A stretch of DNA of 64,000 nt from assembly GCA_905233985.1 (NCBI GenBank), contig CAJOFA010000003.1:62001-126000 (forward strand), written 5' to 3'. The notes under the pieces are model-generated. The model did no database searches. It saw nothing but the letters and a program-made list of their open reading frames with translations, and was not told where the DNA came from. Shown in pieces: positions 32,799 through 42,754 of this stretch (positions within the stretch are counted from its first letter, which is position 1; each line of letters begins with the position of its first letter). Source of the stretch: an uncultured Prevotella sp. GTDB taxonomy: Bacteria; Bacteroidota; Bacteroidia; Bacteroidales; Bacteroidaceae. The translations under genes were made by a program, and so were the position numbers.

Positions 32799-33068
32799 CT
32801 TGTCGTTATAGTGGCCTTCAGCTTCAATTACCAATACGACCAAGACCTCATCATAAATGTCATAGATAATACGGTCATGGGCGGTAATGTGACGGGAATA
32901 CGTAATATCATTACCACCTTTTAGTGCTTCAGGGTGTCCGAGGCCAGTACGCGGATGGTCTATCAGTTCATGATAGATTTTCTGGTATTTCTTCCAGAGT
33001 TGCGGGTTGGATTTTTTCCACTTCTTGACAACTTTATCGGCCTCGGTTGATACCTTTACCTCGTACAT
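32796..33068 (-). CDS. YoeB/Txe-family toxin
   Basis: 90 aa. RelE superfamily: VSTEADKVVKKWKKSNPQLW, HPRTGLGHPEALKG, YSRHITAHDRIIYDI, and the ending GHYNDK, characteristic of YoeB (GHY). YoeB is a ribosome-dependent mRNA endonuclease. The antitoxin gene is 2 bp upstream. The stop codon lies inside a repeated terminator-like element. Confidence 0.92.
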   Translation of the reverse strand: MYEVKVSTEADKVVKKWKKSNPQLWKKYQKIYHELIDHPRTGLGHPEALKGGNDITYSRHITAHDRIIYDIYDEVLVVLVIEAEGHYNDK

Positions 33069-33070
33069 GA

Positions 33071-33322
33071 CTACATGGATTCGAAATAACGGTCAACATC
33101 CTCATGGGTCTTCAGACTGACGGCCTTACCCTCACGATACTCCTGACGGGCCTTTTCAATCTTTGCTGCCAGTTCCGGCGTAATGGTCAGGTCATCCTCT
33201 GAGACTGGTATAATGGTGTAGAGCTGGTTCTTCCTGCGGATGAACACACGCTCTCCCGCATCTACACGGTCAAATGAGCTTGCCATCTGACTTCTGAAAT
33301 CTCTTACTGTTAACTGTGTCAT
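33071..33322 (-). CDS. YefM/Phd-like antitoxin
   Basis: 83 aa. N-terminal Phd/YefM-like region LTVRDFRSQMASSFDRVDAGERVFIRRKN, then an acidic C-terminal part (PELAAKIEKARQEYREGK) that would wrap the toxin. Antitoxins of this class bind their own promoter; a promoter is at 33349-33380. Confidence 0.85.
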   Translation of the reverse strand: MTQLTVRDFRSQMASSFDRVDAGERVFIRRKNQLYTIIPVSEDDLTITPELAAKIEKARQEYREGKAVSLKTHEDVDRYFESM

Positions 33323-33348
33323 AACTCAACTATTTTACAATCCGGGTG

Positions 33349-33380
33349 CAAATATAGGGCTTTTATTTCAAACATCCAAA
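33349..33380 (-). promoter_or_regulatory. Promoter of the YefM/YoeB-like pair
   Basis: Minus strand TATATTTG (33349-33356) and TTTG (33377-33380), spacer 20 bp; the start codon is 27 bp away. Confidence 0.6.
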
Positions 33381-33436
33381 ATATTTGCGTACTTTTTTGT
33401 GTACACAACAGGAATCCACGATGTCATAAAAGGAGA

Positions 33437-34108
33437 TTACTGATGAAACAGCGTGGCGGTGCCGCCGTCGCTATCGGTGTGACGGCGCAGCAGGTCCTGA
33501 ATGTAGCGGGCATTGTCCATGACTCGCTGGGCATTGCCGTCGTAGCCATTGATAAGTACGACAAGACGGGTGGTGGTGAGACGGATCTTCGTGCGCTCAT
33601 GGTCGCTGGTGGGCGTGCCTACCCCACCCTCACCGTCGCGATAGACAGGCAGACCGGCTATATTGATGGGGCCGCGGCCTATGCCTTCATAAGGTTCTCC
33701 CTCGCGGCCTATGCCCAGCGTGAGCGTATCGCCGACAAAGTAGGACGCATCGAAACCGCCGATGCTGTAGCCATAGGCGATGGAGGCCAGATTGATGAGG
33801 TCAACGAGGGTGTTAATCTGATAAAGCTCCTTGCCCTGTAACATACGGCGGATGAGGGCTTCGCTGGCAGGACGGTAGCGCGACGGGTCTTTACCGCAGG
33901 CTCTGTAAACGCTACGCGTGGCTGCAATAGAGGGCATCAGCTTGAGCGACTCGGTGGTCAACTCACAACGGAAACGCTCTTCCTGTGCGTGTATCTCATC
34001 CCAAAGGGCTTGGCAATAAGGCGTGTTCATCACGTCAGCCTCGACCACAGCACCGGCAAACGTGGGGCACACCTGTTCTATCTCACGGGAAACGTTAACG
34101 GTTATCAT
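33437..34108 (-). CDS. B3/B4 tRNA-binding-domain protein
   Basis: 223 aa. B3/B4 editing-domain fold as in PheT: VYRACGKDPSRYRPASEALIRR, LVDLINLASIAYGYSIGGFD, RLTTTRLVVLINGYDG. Stand-alone B3/B4 proteins are thought to act on aminoacyl-tRNA or related substrates, but this is not established. It lies 15 bp downstream of ligA and is probably cotranscribed. Confidence 0.85.
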   Translation of the reverse strand: MITVNVSREIEQVCPTFAGAVVEADVMNTPYCQALWDEIHAQEERFRCELTTESLKLMPSIAATRSVYRACGKDPSRYRPASEALIRRMLQGKELYQINTLVDLINLASIAYGYSIGGFDASYFVGDTLTLGIGREGEPYEGIGRGPINIAGLPVYRDGEGGVGTPTSDHERTKIRLTTTRLVVLINGYDGNAQRVMDNARYIQDLLRRHTDSDGGTATLFHQ

Positions 34109-34123
34109 GTCTTCTCATTCTTT

Positions 34124-36265
<2,142 letters not shown>

Positions 36266-36287
36266 TTAGCATTTTTGCGGGGAAATA

Positions 36288-36319
36288 TTTGTTCATTAAG
36301 ATTTTTTTTACTATTTTTG
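36288..36319 (+). promoter_or_regulatory. Promoter of the LytTR gene
   Basis: TTTG (36288-36291) and TATTTTTG (36312-36319), spacer 20 bp, 57 bp before the start codon; possible start of the phospho-signalling cassette transcript. Confidence 0.6.
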
Positions 36320-36375
36320 TCGCTTAAATACTGACGTATATAATTTATTACCTATAATATAAGTATTAGGAAGAC

Positions 36376-36744
36376 ATGACAAACAAGGACTGGCTGTTCT
36401 TTAACTCCCGCGATGACCTGCTGCGCATCGACATGGCCGAAATCATGTATTTCGAGGCTGACGGCAACTACACGAACATCGTGCTGTCGAACCGCACGAA
36501 GTGTACCGTAGGCATGAGCCTGGGCAAGATGGAGCAGATTCTGTCAGAGCGGCTGAAGGGCAAGGTGATGTATTTCGCCCGCATCGGCAAGAGCTACATC
36601 ATCAACCTGAACATGGTCTTCCAAATCAACGTGCTGAAGCACCGGCTGGTGCTGTCGGACTTCCATCAGGGCACATTCGCGCTGGAACTGTCGAAGGACG
36701 CCCTGAAGCGCGTGAAGGAACTGATTATTCAAGTAAAGATATAA
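36376..36744 (+). CDS. Stand-alone LytTR DNA-binding protein
   Basis: 122 aa consisting of just the LytTR domain: LLRIDMAEIMYFEADGNYTNIVLSN, MSLGKMEQILSERL, YFARIGKSYIINLNMVFQI. No receiver or membrane segment is present. LytTR proteins bind promoter DNA and often control exported or cell-surface functions. It is the first gene of the one-direction cassette that reaches 46.2 kb and could be its regulator. Confidence 0.88.
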   Translation: MTNKDWLFFNSRDDLLRIDMAEIMYFEADGNYTNIVLSNRTKCTVGMSLGKMEQILSERLKGKVMYFARIGKSYIINLNMVFQINVLKHRLVLSDFHQGTFALELSKDALKRVKELIIQVKI

Positions 36745-36766
36745 AACAAGAACCTAATAAGAAAAT

Positions 36767-37436
36767 ATGGAAATCATCATCGGACGCCGGTCAGTTGAAC
36801 CTGACCATTGGCCAACAGACAAAGTCATACGGTGCACAGAACAGCGTACCCAGAAGCGTGAGCCGCAGACACTGCAGGTTGCAGGTGCTGGAAAACGGCA
36901 GCTTCACGATTGAGAACCTCAAGATGGAAAACGACACATTCGTCAACGGACGCCCCGTGTTCACGAAGACCGTTACCCGCGACGACGTGGTGGAGCTGGG
37001 CGGCGACCACTACCGACTGAACTGGGAAGTCATCGACCAGCTCATGCCGAAGACTGCCGACATACGCCCGCTGAAGGAGATATGGACACGCTACGAGGAA
37101 AAGACAAATGCCATACAGACCGACATGGCACGCAAGAACGCCATTCGCGGTATCGCCGGTGCATTTGGTACGCTGGGTATCCTCTGCACGTTCTTTGAGT
37201 CGTTAGGATCACTCCGTTTCGCCATTATGGGATTGGGTCTGCTGCTCACCGTCACGATGGTTGTCATCTCCTATCTCGACTCGAAGAACGCGCCCAAGAA
37301 ACGCAAGGAGCTACAGCAGAAACTACGTAACAACTATGTGTGTCCCTGCTGCAAAAAGTACTTCAATATGGACTACGACCTGCTGACACGACAGTACGAC
37401 AACTGCCCCTATTGCAAGGCAAAATTCATCAAATAG
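36767..37436 (+). pseudogene. FHA-domain membrane protein, apparently frameshifted
   Basis: ATG 36767 reads MEIIIGR and then leaves the FHA frame; the rest (LNLTIGQQTKSYGAQ, VPRSVSRRHCRLQVLENGSF, NDTFVNGRPVF) is in another frame open to 37436. Inserting a second copy of GACGC after 36786 would give MEIIIGRDAGQLNLTIG, a normal FHA start, so a 5-bp repeat unit has probably been lost. After the FHA domain (about 1-80) come two membrane segments and a C-terminal zinc ribbon (YVCPCCKKYFNM, NCPYCKAKF). FHA domains bind phospho-Thr. It may be a true inactivation, a phase-variable state or a sequencing error. Confidence 0.75.
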
Positions 37437-37465
37437 GAAATGTCACTAAAAACCCGCCTTTTCGT

Positions 37466-37487
37466 CACGAAACCCGCCCGTTTCGTG
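37466..37487. terminator. Hairpin after the FHA gene
   Basis: CACGAAAC pairs perfectly with GTTTCGTG around a 6-nt loop. No T-run on the plus strand, so its role as terminator is uncertain. Confidence 0.4.
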
Positions 37488-37505
37488 GAGAATGGCAAAA
37501 AAAAC

Positions 37506-37536
37506 TTGCAACGAGCCAAAAAAGTGTATATCTTTG
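37506..37536 (+). promoter_or_regulatory. Internal promoter of the signalling cassette
   Basis: TTGC (37506-37509, imperfect -33) and TATCTTTG (37529-37536), spacer 19 bp; 42 bp before the first EF-hand gene. Confidence 0.5.
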
Positions 37537-37578
37537 CAACAGAAAACTTAATTACAAACCCCTAAAAACAACAGTATT

Positions 37579-38499
37579 ATGGAAGCAAAGAACATGAATG
37601 TGAAAATGAACGACCTGAACAAGAAGAACAAAAAAGGTAACGTTCTCGGTGGAGTACTCGGAGCCGCTATCGGCACCATCGTCGGAGCAGCAGCAGGCAC
37701 AGCAGGTGCCACAGTAGCCTACAACCATTTCCGCAGTGACGACGAGGACATCGAAGTCGTTGACAACGATGTTGTAGTAGCACAGGAGGAAACACCCGCA
37801 GAGCAGCAAACTGCGCAAGCCACAGCCACACATGCCACAGCACACGCTGAGGTACATCACACGGCTCCTACTCCAAAGCCCCAACCGGCACCCGCCCCCG
37901 AGCCCGAGCCAGAACCCACTCCTGAGCCTCAGCCAGAGCCAGTACCGGCCAGCAACGAGACGACTCCCGACGTGAGAGTGCTCTCGTTCCAGACCATCAC
38001 CACCGACGACGGCACACAAATGGATGTCGCAGAGGTGCTCGTTGAAGGACAGGAAGCCCTCATCGTTGACGCTGACCGTGACGGATGGGCAGACGGACTC
38101 ATCGCCGACTCTAACGCAGACGGCAACATCAGCGACGACGAGATTATCTCATTCGTAGGCACCGACGTACAGATTCCCATGCAGGAACTGGCACAGGCCG
38201 CAGGTGACCCGATGGAGGAAGAGGTGCAGCCCACCTATACCAACGACGGCGATGCCGACGTCATCGTGGCCGACGCAACACTGACCGTTACCCCCGAGAC
38301 CGACGATGAGTTCATCGAGGCACACGACGGCGAGGCAACACCCGACTACATCAACGACGCCAACGTCAGCGACATGACCAACGACGCCTACTACGCCAGC
38401 AACGAGGCTCCCGTAGATAACACAGCCGACGATGCCATGTATGCCAGCAACGACGCTCCCGTTGACAATGCCGACGTTGACATGGGCGCAATGGTATAA
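37579..38499 (+). CDS. Glycine-zipper membrane protein with EF-hand loops, copy 1
   Basis: 306 aa. Short basic N-terminus (NKKNKKGN), glycine-zipper membrane segment (about 24-48, LGGVLGAAIGTIVGAAAGTAG), a His/Ala/Pro/Glu-rich linker with PEPEPEPTPEP repeats, then a small domain with calcium loops DADRDGWADGLI and DSNADGNISDDE; the second fits the canonical EF-hand loop. The C-terminus is strongly acidic with repeated YASN.APVDN units. A paralogue follows 39 bp later. Family unknown to me. Confidence 0.75.
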   Translation: MEAKNMNVKMNDLNKKNKKGNVLGGVLGAAIGTIVGAAAGTAGATVAYNHFRSDDEDIEVVDNDVVVAQEETPAEQQTAQATATHATAHAEVHHTAPTPKPQPAPAPEPEPEPTPEPQPEPVPASNETTPDVRVLSFQTITTDDGTQMDVAEVLVEGQEALIVDADRDGWADGLIADSNADGNISDDEIISFVGTDVQIPMQELAQAAGDPMEEEVQPTYTNDGDADVIVADATLTVTPETDDEFIEAHDGEATPDYINDANVSDMTNDAYYASNEAPVDNTADDAMYASNDAPVDNADVDMGAMV

Positions 38500-38502
38500 A
38501 TT

Positions 38503-38531
38503 TATAGTTTAAAGTTTATAGTTTAAAGTTA
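38503..38531. repeat. Degenerate TTTATAGTTTAAAG tandem between the two EF-hand genes
   Basis: Two copies of TTTATAGTTTAAAG (14 bp) in tandem, filling the intergenic spacer; same class as other short tracts in this window. Confidence 0.6.
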
Positions 38532-38538
38532 TACAGCT

Positions 38539-39651
38539 ATGAATACGAATGAAGAAACCATCGTCATGGGTGCAGACGGAATAGATCTGACATCAGAACA
38601 GTTCAAGCAGCCGCAGCAAGACCCGCAGAGCCAGATAGTGAAGCCCATCGCCAAACCCGTACAGGCCAACAACAACCAGACATGGAAGCGCGTAGCCATC
38701 GGCGGCGCAGCAGGCATCATGGTCGGCACAGCAGGTGCAGCAGCCGCAACGGTAGCCTATCACCACTTCTTCAGCGACGACGAAGAGGCAGCCAATGCCG
38801 AGAACGAGAACGCTGAGAACACCGATACTGCCAACACCGAGAACAGCGAACACGCATACCGCACGCTCGACAACGGCATGAAGGTGGCAGAGAACATTGA
38901 CGAGTCACTCTCGTTCAAAGACGCCTTCAACGCTGCCCGTGAGCAGGTAGGTCCCGACGGCGTATTCCACTGGCACGGCAACGTCTATAGCACACACACC
39001 GAGGCCGAATGGAACAGCATGACACCCCAGGAGCGCAGCGAGTTCGTTCACAATGCAACGCCCGAATACTCCAATGCCGCCGCAGAACAGCCCGTCCATG
39101 AGCAGGCTCACGCAGCACAGGCACACCACACCGCAGCACATCAGGCTACAGCACACAACGCACGCCACGAGGCCGAAGACAATGAGGACGTAGCCGTTCA
39201 CACCAACCACGGTGGCGATGACGACGTGCAGATTGTCGGCGTAGAAGAGGTAACGCTGGCTGACGGTTCCGTAGCAACAATGGCAACGACCCATGTGGAC
39301 GGTCACGAGGTTTACATGGTCGATGTCGATCACGACGGCGTCTTCGACGTAGCAGCGATGGATGCCAACGCCAACGGACAGCTGGAAGAGGGCGAGCTGA
39401 TGGATATCTCAGAGCACAACATCCATGTAGCCAGCGTCAACAACGCACGTCCTGCGGCCAACGAACCCGTCAACGCCAACGAAGAGAACATCCCCGCCCC
39501 CGACATGGACAGTGACCCCGACGAAATCACGGTTGACCCCACCATGACGGCTGACGCCAGTTCAACGGACTTCGATGCCGTTCAGACGTCCTATGAAGAC
39601 ACCGCCATGCAGGACTACAACAACGACGTGAGCGGAGACCTTCTTGTATAA
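38539..39651 (+). CDS. Glycine-zipper membrane protein with EF-hand loops, copy 2
   Basis: 370 aa. N-terminal cytoplasmic arm (starts MNTNEETIVMGADGIDLT), glycine-rich membrane segment (about 54-76, GAAGIMVGTAGAAAATVAYH), acidic Asn/Glu linker, a stretch EQVGPDGVFHWHGNVYSTH and His/Ala-rich region, then calcium loops DVDHDGVFDVAA and DANANGQLEEGE. Same architecture as the preceding gene. The N-terminal ETIVMGADG resembles the ETMVMGEGN and ETQVVTKDN stretches in the linkers of the kinases; a shared phospho-Thr site read by FHA domains is conceivable but is speculation. Confidence 0.75.
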   Translation: MNTNEETIVMGADGIDLTSEQFKQPQQDPQSQIVKPIAKPVQANNNQTWKRVAIGGAAGIMVGTAGAAAATVAYHHFFSDDEEAANAENENAENTDTANTENSEHAYRTLDNGMKVAENIDESLSFKDAFNAAREQVGPDGVFHWHGNVYSTHTEAEWNSMTPQERSEFVHNATPEYSNAAAEQPVHEQAHAAQAHHTAAHQATAHNARHEAEDNEDVAVHTNHGGDDDVQIVGVEEVTLADGSVATMATTHVDGHEVYMVDVDHDGVFDVAAMDANANGQLEEGELMDISEHNIHVASVNNARPAANEPVNANEENIPAPDMDSDPDEITVDPTMTADASSTDFDAVQTSYEDTAMQDYNNDVSGDLLV

Positions 39652-39665
39652 CGTAACAACAAGAC

Positions 39666-40421
39666 ATGAAGAAAGTCATTCTAACAACAATCTGCCTGAT
39701 GGTGCTGGGCATTGCGACAGCACAGGCACAGGAAAAGTTCTATCTCGTCTCAGCCGGTGTCGCCGACTATCCGGGACTGAAAATGGACCTGCGCACTTGC
39801 GCCAACGATGCCAACACCATCAGGTGGGTGTATCAGGAAAACAAAAAGGCTGAGTCCGTAACACTGATGAACTCGAAGGCAACCATTGCAAACATTCTGG
39901 CTGCCCTCGAGCAACAGTTTATGAAGGCATCGAGCGAGGATGCCATCATCTTCTTCTTCAGCGGTCACGGCAGCCCCGGCTCATTCGTCTGCTACGACGG
40001 ACTGCTGGACTATTCCCGCATCAAGAAAATCATGGCAAAGAGCAAGGCGAAGTATAAGATGGTCTTCGCCGACGCCTGCTTCTCGGGCAAGATGACCGAG
40101 CGCAGAGGCGGCTCGGCAAGTTCAAGGACTCCGAACCAGCCGGCACCTGCAGAGGACGTCAACGACACGGAAGTGATGTTCTTCCTGTCATCGCGCCCCA
40201 CCGAGACATCGCTTGAGTTCAGCAACATGAAAAACAGTCTGTTCACCTCCTACCTGCAGCGTGGACTGCGCGGAGGTGCCGACGCCAATAAAGACCGTAT
40301 CATCACGGCGAAAGAAATATTCTTGTATGTGCAGCGACACGTCGTCGATATGTCGCGCGACCGCCAGCACCCCGTCATGTGGGGAAAGTTTGACGACAAC
40401 ATGTCGGTCATTGCCTGGTGA
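39666..40421 (+). CDS. Exported caspase-family (C14) protease
   Basis: 251 aa. Signal peptide MKKVILTTICLMVLGIATAQAQ. Caspase fold: YLVSAGVADYPG, CANDANTI, FFFSGHGSPG with the catalytic His, and FADACFSGKM with the catalytic Cys. Then a Pro/Ala loop and FFLSSRPTETSLEF...SLFTSYLQRGLRGGAD, the small-subunit part. All catalytic residues are present. Cleavage specificity (Asp vs Arg/Lys) cannot be told. Placed between calcium-loop proteins and an FHA gene; metacaspases are often calcium dependent, which makes the neighbourhood notable. Confidence 0.9.
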   Translation: MKKVILTTICLMVLGIATAQAQEKFYLVSAGVADYPGLKMDLRTCANDANTIRWVYQENKKAESVTLMNSKATIANILAALEQQFMKASSEDAIIFFFSGHGSPGSFVCYDGLLDYSRIKKIMAKSKAKYKMVFADACFSGKMTERRGGSASSRTPNQPAPAEDVNDTEVMFFLSSRPTETSLEFSNMKNSLFTSYLQRGLRGGADANKDRIITAKEIFLYVQRHVVDMSRDRQHPVMWGKFDDNMSVIAW

Positions 40422-40479
40422 CAACAAGACAACAGCATGAAAATGAACATCCAAATATAACTATACAAACCTGAACAAT

Positions 40480-41229
40480 ATGGAAATCGTAAGAGTAGTC
40501 TGCCCGAAATGCCAGACAGAATTAGACGTTAAGAATAAGCAGAACCTTGCACAAAAGCTGATTAAGTGTCCTGTATGCGGAAGCCAGCTCATGGTGAAGT
40601 TCAACCAGAACAACGCTCCCGCCCAGCCGCAGCAGCCAGCTCAGCCGCAGGCTCAGCAGCAACCGGCTCAGGCACCTCAGCAGCCGCAAGCACCTCAGCC
40701 ACAGGTACAGCAGCAACCGCAGGTTCAGCAGCCCCAGCAAGTACAGACTCCCCCACCCCCTCCACCAAGAGGCAACAACGGCGGACAGCCCCCATACAAC
40801 GCACCCTATCAGGCTCCTGGCGGAAACCCGGGATATAACCCTTACAGCAACTTCGGCAACGGCAGTGAGACCATGCTGGTCACCGACTTCAACAAGACCG
40901 CACGCTCCAACAACGCCTTCCTCGTCCATGAGAACAAACGCTATGAGCTGAAGCTCGGCCGCAACACCATCGGACGCATGAGCAGTACGCCGCAGGCTAC
41001 CGTACAGATTGACACTCATGGTGACAAGACGATGAGTCGTTTCCACGCCGTCATCGAACTGGTGCGCATGTCCGACATGTCAATCCGGGCCATCATCAGT
41101 AACGGCTCCAACAAGAACTCGACCTACGTATCGGGCATCCTGCTCAACGGCAACGACAAGCTGATATTGAACAATGGTTCGGAAATCAAGATGGGCAACC
41201 TGCTCCTTCGCTATGAGCTCCCCCTCTAA
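40480..41229 (+). CDS. Zinc-ribbon and FHA-domain protein
   Basis: 249 aa. N-terminal zinc ribbon (VVCPKCQTELDV, IKCPVCGSQLMV), a Pro/Gln-rich low-complexity linker (about 45-105), and a C-terminal FHA domain (YELKLGRNTIGRMSSTPQATV, DKTMSRFHAVIELV, SNGSNKNSTYVSGILL, NDKLILNNGSEIKMG). Conserved Gly-Arg, Ser-x-x-His and Asn residues for phospho-Thr binding are present. No membrane segment, so cytoplasmic. It would read phosphorylation made by the kinase encoded in the same cassette. Confidence 0.9.
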   Translation: MEIVRVVCPKCQTELDVKNKQNLAQKLIKCPVCGSQLMVKFNQNNAPAQPQQPAQPQAQQQPAQAPQQPQAPQPQVQQQPQVQQPQQVQTPPPPPPRGNNGGQPPYNAPYQAPGGNPGYNPYSNFGNGSETMLVTDFNKTARSNNAFLVHENKRYELKLGRNTIGRMSSTPQATVQIDTHGDKTMSRFHAVIELVRMSDMSIRAIISNGSNKNSTYVSGILLNGNDKLILNNGSEIKMGNLLLRYELPL

Positions 41230-41265
41230 CCTCCTTTCATCGTAACCCATAAGAACAGACATACA

Positions 41266-42732
41266 ATGAAAATCAAGATTGCACAACCATTCGCGATACA
41301 CCAGATAGGTAAGCGTCCTAATCAGGAGGACTCTATCTATCCGTTACTGAACACCGCATCTCCCAAGGATTTCCTTTTCATCCTCTGCGACGGAATGGGC
41401 GGTCACGAGTGCGGAGAAGTAGCCAGCGGAACAGTCATACAGACCATCAGCAGCTTCATCAAGAGCCGCTTCACGCCGACGGACATGCTCCCTGAAGCCA
41501 TGCTCGAGGAGGCTATTGATGCTGCCTACAACGCGCTAGACGAGCAGGACAAGGACGGCACGAAGAAGATGGGTACCACACTCACCTTCCTCTGCTTCCA
41601 CCGTGGCGGATGCACGGTAGCACACATTGGCGACAGCCGCATCTACCACATACGCCCCAACACCCGTGAGATTCTATATCGCTCACGTGACCACTCGCTC
41701 ATCTACGACCTCTTTGAGATTGGCGAGCTGACGAAGGACGAGATGAAGACTGCCAAGAACAAGAACGTTATCACACGTGTCATCATGGCCAACCAGGAAC
41801 GGCGTTCGAAGGCAGACATCGTCCACATCACCGACATACAGGAGGGCGACTACTTCTATCTCTGTTCCGACGGTATGCTGGAACACATGGAAGACAAGCA
41901 GTTGCTTGATATCTTCGGCTATGGTATTCCCGACGGTGAGAAGCGTGACATGCTCATTCAAGAGACAGACGATAGCAACGACAATCACTCGGGCATTATC
42001 GTCCGCATTGAGAGCGTAGAGCACGAAGAAAACGACCTGCTCTGCCCGAACAATGAGCCGGAGGCACGTGCCGCCAACAAGATACTGCTTGCTGAGCTGT
42101 CAGAGACAGGCTCCGTTGAAGACACGGGCGACTCCGTGATGGTCGTGGGCCGCTCCGCTCAGGCACAGCAGCCAACAGAAGAACCCTTGCAGGCCGAACC
42201 GACACCGATGGAAGAACCGGCACCAATGGCAGAACCGGCACCAATGGCAGAACCGGCCCCCGCTATGGAAGAGCCGAAGCCGGAGAAATCCGACTACTCA
42301 GAACCCATCAGCGAGCCCAAGCGCAAAAAAAAGATGAAGAGCAGTGGCACGGGCAAGATTATGATTCTCGCCATCGTAACACTCATCGCTGTCATTGCTG
42401 TGGCTATCTATATGTTCATGGGCAGCGGTAAGGATGATGACAACAACGAGGCAACACCACCGCAGACAGAACAGCCCGAAATCAAGTCGCCTAAACGTGA
42501 CAATGCTACCCCCGTCAAGCGTCCGAACACCAGCAACGATGTCAAGGCAGGCAAGAGCAAGAACACTCCAGATGCCAATAGTACTGAACCTCAGGCAGGA
42601 CAACCTTCCACACAGGAAAGTACGACCAATCCTAAGAAGGAAGAGGCTGGCAATGACGCTTCTGTCATCACCAAAAAGCTGGACACCCACGCCAGCTCCG
42701 GCGAAGGCAGTCAGAGCACAAATCATGAATAA
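41266..42732 (+). CDS. PP2C-family Ser/Thr phosphatase with membrane segment
   Basis: 488 aa. PP2C domain about 1-255 with the metal-binding and core motifs: GKRPNQEDSIYPL, LCDGMGGHECGEVAS, KKMGTTLTFLCF, HIGDSRIYHI, SRDHSLIYDL, LCSDGMLEHM, DNHSGIIVRI. Then a Pro/Glu/Met-rich repeat (EEPAPMAEPAPMAEPAP), a membrane segment (about 364-385) and a disordered Thr/Asn/Lys-rich exported tail. It dephosphorylates phospho-Ser/Thr. Sits four genes from the MORN kinase side of the cassette and probably opposes it. Confidence 0.93.
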   Translation: MKIKIAQPFAIHQIGKRPNQEDSIYPLLNTASPKDFLFILCDGMGGHECGEVASGTVIQTISSFIKSRFTPTDMLPEAMLEEAIDAAYNALDEQDKDGTKKMGTTLTFLCFHRGGCTVAHIGDSRIYHIRPNTREILYRSRDHSLIYDLFEIGELTKDEMKTAKNKNVITRVIMANQERRSKADIVHITDIQEGDYFYLCSDGMLEHMEDKQLLDIFGYGIPDGEKRDMLIQETDDSNDNHSGIIVRIESVEHEENDLLCPNNEPEARAANKILLAELSETGSVEDTGDSVMVVGRSAQAQQPTEEPLQAEPTPMEEPAPMAEPAPMAEPAPAMEEPKPEKSDYSEPISEPKRKKKMKSSGTGKIMILAIVTLIAVIAVAIYMFMGSGKDDDNNEATPPQTEQPEIKSPKRDNATPVKRPNTSNDVKAGKSKNTPDANSTEPQAGQPSTQESTTNPKKEEAGNDASVITKKLDTHASSGEGSQSTNHE

Positions 42733-42754
42733 TAACTAATAAATTACGACAAAT

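Noticed and set aside
36501..36766. N-terminal extension of the FHA gene into the LytTR gene
   Set aside because: It is only the other frame of the LytTR gene; the MEIIIGR start at 36767 followed by a frameshift explains the data better.
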